Origin: Zeimonas sp046347945
Lineage (GTDB): Bacteria; Pseudomonadota; Gammaproteobacteria; Burkholderiales; Burkholderiaceae_E
Direction of reading: 5' to 3'
DNA length: 64,000 nt
Assembly (NCBI GenBank): GCA_046347945.1
Contig: JAXMFB010000005.1
Coordinates: 1-64,000, forward strand
A program made the position numbers and the translations under genes. Under the pieces are notes generated by a model. It was not told the DNA's origin. It worked only from the letters and a program-made list of their open reading frames with translations, and made no database searches. This document shows, piece by piece, positions 58,937 to 64,000 of this stretch. Positions within the stretch are counted from its first letter, which is position 1. Every line of letters begins with the position of its first letter.

Positions 58937-60345
58937 TGCGGCTCCGCTCGATCACCGCCCGCCTGACGCTGCTCTTCGCGGTCGCATCGGCCCTCGTGCT
59001 GCTCGCCTTCGGCCACATCGTCGGCACGCTCGTCGTGACGCACTTCGAGATGCTCGATCGCGACGAGCTCGACGGCAAGCTCCAGCTCGTCCGTCACGTG
59101 ATCGAGAAGGCCCCCGCGAACGGCGACCTCGCGCCGATGCGAAGCGGGCTGGCCGATGCGCTGGTCGGCCACCGCGGCCTGTCGGTGGTCGTTTCGGCGC
59201 CCGGAGCGCCTCCGCTGTTCGATTACGGGGACGCGGGCGTCGGCGCGGTACTGATCGAATCGGCCGCCGCAGACCCGCCCCGGCGACGCCGGTCGCGCGG
59301 ACGATCGAGCGCGCGCCGGGCGCGTGTTCGGGGAATCGTCGCGCCGGCCGATGTCCGGGCGCAGGGTCAGGGCGCACATTCGTCGGGGTCGCGCTGGACG
59401 TCAGCCACCATCGCGACTTCATCGCGCAATTCCGCATCCGGCTGTGGCTCGCGATCGCTGCAGGGGTCGGGCTGGCTGCGCTGTTCGGATGGCTCGCGGC
59501 GCGGCGTGGCCTGGAGCCGCTGCGCAGATGGCGCGCGCGGCCGAGGCGTTTCGGCGACGCACCTCGGCAGCCGCCTGCAGGCGGAATCGTTCCTCGACGA
59601 GCCTGGTCGACCTCGCCGCCGCATTCAACGACATGCTCGCCCGCCTGGAAGACTCGTTCCGCCGCCTGTCCGAGTTCTCGTCGGATCTCGCGCACGAATT
59701 TCGCACGCCGATCAGCAACCTGATGACCGAAACGCAGGTCGCGCTGTCCAGGATGCGCTCGGCGGACGAATACCGGGAGGTGCTGTACTCCAATCTCGGG
59801 AGCACGAACGACTCGCGCGCACCATCACCGACATGCTGTACCTGGCGCATGCCGATCACGGCCTGCTCGTGCCCGAGCCGGACGTGATCGACCTCGTCGC
59901 TCGAGGTCCGCGAGTTGTTCGCCTTCTACGACGCGCTGGCCGACGAGCGCCACGTCGGGCTCTCGCTTTCGGGCGAGGGCATCGTCGACGGCGACCGCCT
60001 GATGATGCGGCGCGCACTGAGCAACCTGCTCTCCAACGCCATTCGACACGCCCTCCGGAGGCGACATCCAGGTGTCGATCGACGCCGGCGTCGATGGCTC
60101 GGTTCGCCTGCGCGTCGCGAACCCGGGGCCGACGACGTTGCCGAACATCTTCCGAGGCTGTTCGACCGCTTCTATCGAGTCGATGCGTCGCGCGTCAAGG
60201 AAGGCGACGGCTCCGGCCTGGGGCTCGCGATCACGAAGACGATCGTCGAGGCCCATCGAGGAAGATCGGCGTCTCCTCGGCCGACGGCCGGACATGCTTC
60301 GAGATCGTCCTGCCCGGGCGATCAGTGACTGAAGGTTGCAACTGA
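58936..60345 (+). pseudogene. CusS-like sensor histidine kinase, many frameshifts
   Basis: Begins normally (MRLRSITARLTLLFAVASALVLLAF, TM1). From about 59,280 on, the coding frame changes at least six times. The expected pieces are all present in separate frames: ISATHL-type HAMP region, LSEFSSDLAHEFRTPISNL (His box), EHERLARTITDMLYLAHADHG, DGDRLMMRRALSNLLSNAIRH (N box), VKEGDGSGLGLAITKTIVEAHRG (G box) and the end. Repair gives about 470 residues. Cannot be expressed as it stands. Confidence 0.85.
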
Positions 60346-60389
60346 CGGCCAGGTGTCGGCGCCGGGGTCGCGATCCTATCTTGCCCGCC

Positions 60390-61598
60390 ATGGGAATCGC
60401 ACGGCGACCTGGCCTGTACATTGGATGCGCAATCTGGCTCGCCGCGTTCGGCGCCCGGGCGCAGACCCTCGCAAACGCCTTCGAGCAGGCATGGTTCCGC
60501 GACCCGATCGCCGCGACCCTCGATGCCCGAGGCGCCGAGGCGTCCGCGCGGGCTGACGCCGCCTCGGCCGCGACGCCGGGGCCCGCCGCCGCGTCGTTCG
60601 GCGTCCTGAGCGACCGGATGAACCGGAACGAAGGCGCGCAGAAGTGGGAGGCGGAGCTCAGCGTGCCACTGTGGCTTCCCGGCCAGCAGGCCGCCAGGCA
60701 GGCGCACGCGCGCAGCGCGATCGACGAGGTCGAGACGCAACGTGCCGCGCTTCGCCTGTCGCTTGCCGGCGAGGTTCGAGCGCGATGGTGGGCACTCGCC
60801 GCGGCGCGCAACGCGCGCGAGCAGGCGCTCCGGCGCGCCGCCAGCGCCGAGTCGCTGGAATCCGACGTGCTGCGTCGCTTCGCCACCGGAGAACTGGCCC
60901 GGACCGACGCGAACCTCGCGCGCAACGAGCGCCTGGCCGCCGAGAGCGAAGCGATCGACGCGCAGACCGCCCTGCTCGGCGCGGAGGCTCGGCTACGCGC
61001 CCTGACCGGGGCGGCGGCGCCCGCGGTGCTCGCGGCCGAATCGGCGACCCCTGCGAACCCGGCGCTCGATCGCCACCCCCGGGTGCTCGCGGCGACCGCG
61101 GCCGCGGAGGTCGCTCGCGCTGCGCTGCGGGTGGCCACCCGGTCGGCCCGCGAGGCGCCCACGGTGGCCGTGCGCGTCGAGCGTGACCGCGGCGCGGCTG
61201 CCGAGCCGTTCGCCAGTGCGATCGGGCTGCGGGTGACGATCCCGTTCTCCGCCGGTCCGCAGTTGCGGCAACGGACGGCCGAAGCGATCGCGGCGGCATC
61301 GCGCGCCGAAGCCGAACTGGCGTTCGCACGCGCCGAGGTCGCCGGCGAAGTCGACCGCGCGCGTGCCGCGCTCGAAGCAGCAGACCGGCAACTCGATGCA
61401 GCACGGCGGCGTCGCGAACTGACGGCCGACAACCTGCAACTGATCGAGAAGGCGTTCGCCCTCGGCGAGGCCGACCTCACCACGCTGCTGCGGGTTCGCG
61501 CCGCGGCGCTCGACGCCGAGGCATTCGGCCTGCGTCAGCGCGCTGCCCGCGACGAAGCCGTGTCGCAACTTCGCCAGGCGCTGGGAGTACTGCCATGA
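60390..61598 (+). CDS. TolC/CzcC-type outer-membrane efflux protein
   Basis: 402 residues. A signal peptide (about 1-23, ending GARA) precedes two outer-membrane efflux domains of alternating helices (AGEVRARWWALAAARNAREQALRRAASAESLESDVLRRFATGE ... VDRARAALEAADRQLDAARRRRELTADNLQLIEKAFALGEADL). The FATGELARTD and FALGEADL repeats are classic. First structural gene of a CBA efflux system; overlaps the next gene by four bases. Confidence 0.9.
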   Translation: MGIARRPGLYIGCAIWLAAFGARAQTLANAFEQAWFRDPIAATLDARGAEASARADAASAATPGPAAASFGVLSDRMNRNEGAQKWEAELSVPLWLPGQQAARQAHARSAIDEVETQRAALRLSLAGEVRARWWALAAARNAREQALRRAASAESLESDVLRRFATGELARTDANLARNERLAAESEAIDAQTALLGAEARLRALTGAAAPAVLAAESATPANPALDRHPRVLAATAAAEVARAALRVATRSAREAPTVAVRVERDRGAAAEPFASAIGLRVTIPFSAGPQLRQRTAEAIAAASRAEAELAFARAEVAGEVDRARAALEAADRQLDAARRRRELTADNLQLIEKAFALGEADLTTLLRVRAAALDAEAFGLRQRAARDEAVSQLRQALGVLP

Positions 61599-62152
61599 AG
61601 ACACCTGCCTCGTTCCTGGTCGCGCTCGCGTTGGCGCTGCCCGTCATGGCCCACGAGGGCGAGGACCACGGAGCGCCGGCGCAAGCGGCTCCGGCCGATG
61701 TCGGCCGGGCCGCGCGCGCGGCCGCGGCCACGGCCACCGAGACGTTCGCGCTGCTCGCCGTCGGCGAACGCGACGGCCTGACCCTGTATCTCGACGACGT
61801 CGCCACGAACGCACCGGTGGACGGCGCGCGACTGGAAGTGCAGGGCGATGGCTGGACGGCCGGAGCCGCTCGGGTCGAGGCGGGGGTGTACCGGGTCGCG
61901 TCGGACCGCCTTGCCAGCCCGGGATCGCATCCGCTGACGGTCGTCGTGCAGACCGACGACGCGGCCGACCTGATGACGCTCACGCTCGACGTCCCCGACG
62001 GCGTGACGGCGCCCCGGCGCACCGCGGAAGCAACGTCGCGCAACGCCCGAGTCGTCTGGGGCGCCTCGGGCGCAGTGGTGCTGGCCGGCGCCGGACTCGT
62101 CGCTGCCCGCCGAAGAAGCCGACGACTCCGACAGGGGGGTGAATCGAGATGA
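61595..62152 (+). CDS. His/Glu-motif periplasmic protein of efflux operon, unknown function
   Basis: 185 residues: signal peptide about 1-20, then AHEGEDHGAP directly at the mature start, a carboxypeptidase-regulatory-like beta segment (about 55-135) and a C-terminal TM helix (about 152-172) with a basic tail. It sits between the TolC-type and CzcB-type genes, overlapping both by four bases. The shared HEGE-HG motif with the CzcB-type protein suggests metal contact (inference). Unrecognised family. Confidence 0.75.
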   Translation: MKTPASFLVALALALPVMAHEGEDHGAPAQAAPADVGRAARAAAATATETFALLAVGERDGLTLYLDDVATNAPVDGARLEVQGDGWTAGAARVEAGVYRVASDRLASPGSHPLTVVVQTDDAADLMTLTLDVPDGVTAPRRTAEATSRNARVVWGASGAVVLAGAGLVAARRRSRRLRQGGESR

Positions 62153-63300
62153 ATGCGTCATTCCTGCCCCTGCTGCTGGCGGCGGCGCTGTCGTTGCCGA
62201 GCGCGCCCGCGACGGCCCACGAGGGCGAGGCGCACGGCACGCCGTCCGACGTACGCGCAGCCCCCGCCGAAGGCACGGCAGCATCCGCGCCGGGACCCGA
62301 CGAAGGCGCCGCCGCGCAACGGCAGGCCGACGGCAGCGTGTTCGTGCCCAAGCTGGTGCAGTACCGGATCGGCGTGCGAACGCAGCGGGCCAGGCTCGAG
62401 CCCCTGTCGGCACCGCTGCAGCTCGCCGGCGTCGTCGTCGCCGATCCGAACGCCGGCGGCCGCGTGCAGGCGAGCCAGGCCGGCCGCGTCGAACCGGGGC
62501 CGTCCGGCTTGCCGGTGCTCGGCCAGCGCGTCGCGAAAGGGCAGGTGATCGCCTGGCTGCAGCCGACGATCGGCAACGTCGAGCGCGGCAACCAGCAGGC
62601 TGAACTGGCGGCGATCGACGCCCAGCTCGAGATCGCGAAGGGCCGGGTGGCGCGCTACGAGCAACTCGACGGTGCCGTCCCGCGCAAGGATATCGAGGCG
62701 GCACGCGTGGAGGCGCGAGCGCTGCAGCGGCGCCGCGCCGCGCTGAGCGCCGGGCTCGGTGCGCGCGAAGCGCTGCGTGCGCCGGTGTCCGGCGTGGTGA
62801 GCGTGGCCGCCGCGGTCGCGGGGCAGGTCGTGGAACCCCGCGACATCCTGTTCGAAATCGTCGATCCGTCCCGCCTCGCGATCGAGGCGCTCGCCTACGA
62901 TCCCGCGCTGGCCGACGGCATCCGGAGCGCCGACGCGGTCACGAGCGGCGGCACGCTGTCGCTGCAATTCGTCGGCGCGGGCCGGCAGCTCCGCGGGCAG
63001 GCGCTGCCCCTGCTCTTTCGGGTGAAGACACCCGGCGTCGCATTGGCGGTCGGCCAACCCGTGCAGGTGATCGCCCGAAGCGCACGCATGCTCCGGGGCG
63101 TGGCCCTGCCGCAGGAGGCGCTCGTTCGCAACCGCGCCGGCGAATGGGTCGCCTGGGTCCACGTCGCGCCCGAGCGCTTCGCGCCGCGTCGCGTCGTCTC
63201 CGAAGCGCTCGACGCGCGGACGGTGGCGGTCGCCTCCGGCATCGCCCCGGGCGACCAGGTCGTCGTCTCGGGCGCCAGCCTGCTGGCGCAGGTGCGCTGA
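62149..63300 (+). CDS. RND efflux periplasmic adaptor, CzcB/CusB-like
   Basis: 383 residues: signal peptide about 1-24, a mature start with AHEGEAHGTP (metal-motif-like), then lipoyl/hairpin domains (QASQAGRVEPGPSGLPVLGQRVAKGQVIAWLQP ... AELAAIDAQLEIAKGRVARYEQLDG ... VVSVAAAVAGQVVEPRDILFEIVDPSRL) and a C-terminal barrel. It links the inner pump to TolC. Two bases before the CzcA-type gene. Confidence 0.9.
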   Translation: MNASFLPLLLAAALSLPSAPATAHEGEAHGTPSDVRAAPAEGTAASAPGPDEGAAAQRQADGSVFVPKLVQYRIGVRTQRARLEPLSAPLQLAGVVVADPNAGGRVQASQAGRVEPGPSGLPVLGQRVAKGQVIAWLQPTIGNVERGNQQAELAAIDAQLEIAKGRVARYEQLDGAVPRKDIEAARVEARALQRRRAALSAGLGAREALRAPVSGVVSVAAAVAGQVVEPRDILFEIVDPSRLAIEALAYDPALADGIRSADAVTSGGTLSLQFVGAGRQLRGQALPLLFRVKTPGVALAVGQPVQVIARSARMLRGVALPQEALVRNRAGEWVAWVHVAPERFAPRRVVSEALDARTVAVASGIAPGDQVVVSGASLLAQVR

Positions 63301-63301
63301 A

Positions 63302-64000
63302 GTGTTCGAGTTCCTCGTCCGCACGAGTCTGCGTCAGCGGCTGATCGTCCTGGCCGCGTCGCTGCTGCTCGTCGCCTACGGCGTGCTGACGTTGCGCGCG
63401 ATGCCCGTCGACGTGTTCCCCGACCTGAACAAGCCGACCGTCACGCTGATGACCGAAGCCGGCGGCATGGCACCCGAGGAAGTCGAGCAGCTCGTCACCT
63501 TCCCGATCGAGTCGACCATGAACGGCATGCCCGGGGTCACGCGGGTGCGCTCGGTCTCCGGCGTCGGCCTGTCGATCGTCTACGTCGAGTTCGAATGGGG
63601 ATCGGACATCTACCGCAACCGGCAGCAGATCTCCGAGCGCCTGAACCTGGTTCGCGGGCAGCTGCCGCCCGACGTGCTCCCGCAACTCGGCCCGATCTCG
63701 TCGATCATGGGCGAGATCCTGCTGATCGCCCTGCCGGCCGACCCCGCCAGGGCGAGCCCGATGCAGGTCCGCGAGTACGCCGACTGGGTCGTCCGGCCGC
63801 GCCTGCTGACGATTCCGGGCATCGCGCAGGTCATCGCCATCGGCGGCGAGGTGCGCCAGTACCGGGTCGAGTTGCGACCCGACCAGCTCCGGGCACTCGG
63901 CGTGCCGCGGGAACGCGTCGACGCGGCGCTGAAGGACTTCGGCGCCAACACCAGCGGCGGATTCCTCGAGGCGCGCGGGCGCGAGTACCTGGTGCGCCAG
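63302..64000 (+). CDS. RND efflux pump CzcA/CusA-like, N-terminal part, cut by window end
   Basis: 233 codons from GTG 63302: TM1 (LIVLAASLLLVAYGVLTLR), AMPVDVFPDLNKPTVTLMTEAGGMAPEEVEQLVTFPIESTMNGMPGV and EFEWGSDIYRNRQQISERL, typical of heavy-metal efflux CzcA/CusA. Full proteins are about 1040 residues, so about 800 are outside the window. It exports metal ions with the CzcB- and TolC-type partners. Confidence 0.93.
   Translation, partial: MFEFLVRTSLRQRLIVLAASLLLVAYGVLTLRAMPVDVFPDLNKPTVTLMTEAGGMAPEEVEQLVTFPIESTMNGMPGVTRVRSVSGVGLSIVYVEFEWGSDIYRNRQQISERLNLVRGQLPPDVLPQLGPISSIMGEILLIALPADPARASPMQVREYADWVVRPRLLTIPGIAQVIAIGGEVRQYRVELRPDQLRALGVPRERVDAALKDFGANTSGGFLEARGREYLVRQ

Noticed and set aside
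1..64000. Prophage, CRISPR array or plasmid origin
   Set aside because: No phage structural genes, regular spaced repeats, cas genes or replication-initiator genes were found.

Overview
The window is high-GC DNA, densely packed with genes, from a betaproteobacterium that looks like the order Burkholderiales. The pointers are the rsmI-lpoA-yraN-diaA-dolP neighbourhood, an argS/SPOR/dsbA/rlpA envelope run, a fused indolepyruvate ferredoxin oxidoreductase, AtuA-type and CoA-transferase catabolic genes, and a CusRS/Czc-type metal efflux cluster. Most of it is chromosomal housekeeping and catabolism. Many minus-strand genes share four-base ATGA stop/start overlaps.

Layout: 0-9.9 kb holds lipA, a GNAT/thioesterase pair, an aldehyde dehydrogenase beside two gene stumps (livF and araC ends), an AtuA-like protein, and M48 peptidase plus LemA. 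10-13.9 kb is dolP, diaA, yraN, lpoA (frameshifted) and divergent rsmI. 13.8-19.8 kb is one minus-strand run: argS, SPOR protein, dsbA, SDR, BtuF-like protein, rlpA. 19.8-25.6 kb has an acyl-CoA synthetase and a plus-strand set with thioredoxin, a small membrane protein and a TrkA-type channel. 25.9-26.8 kb is a small foreign-looking patch (SRPBCC, shortened YCII gene) ending in half an integron attC site. 26.8-33.3 kb is metC, a CoA transferase/enoyl-CoA hydratase/TAXI run and an AEC transporter. 33.4-36.2 kb has VapBC, a nitroreductase, EamA, TspO and a dead VOC gene.

The most distinctive region is about 36.26-41.69 kb: an integron gene-cassette array with five or six attC sites and a leading half-site, all genes on the minus strand, and no integrase in the window (CALIN type). 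Cassettes carry HicAB twice, BrnTA, a TMEM175-type channel with a partner membrane protein, a DHFR-family reductase, and proteins of unknown role. Stop codons of three cassette operons lie inside attC core sites.

42-48.5 kb has the 1219-residue ferredoxin oxidoreductase with a divergent Lrp regulator, two small plus-strand genes and a decayed IS110 element. 48.5-54.1 kb is a phospholipase C-like protein, GMC oxidoreductase, glycosyltransferase and alkaline-phosphatase-superfamily protein. 54.1-56.6 kb is a metallo-beta-lactamase-fold protein, tRNA-Arg(CCG), TusA, DsrE and a TetR regulator with a 22-bp palindrome. 56.6 kb to the end is a metal-response locus: DUF411, SHOCT and Spy-like proteins, CusR, a badly broken CusS, then TolC-type, His-rich, CzcB-type and CzcA-type genes, the last cut by the window edge.

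Two kinds of damage recur. One is frameshifts in genes that are normally intact (M48, lpoA, a secreted protein, the phosphatase, cusS). The other is clean in-frame loss of about 30-45 internal residues (aldehyde dehydrogenase, YCII, VOC). Whether these are biological or come from assembly cannot be decided from the sequence alone.
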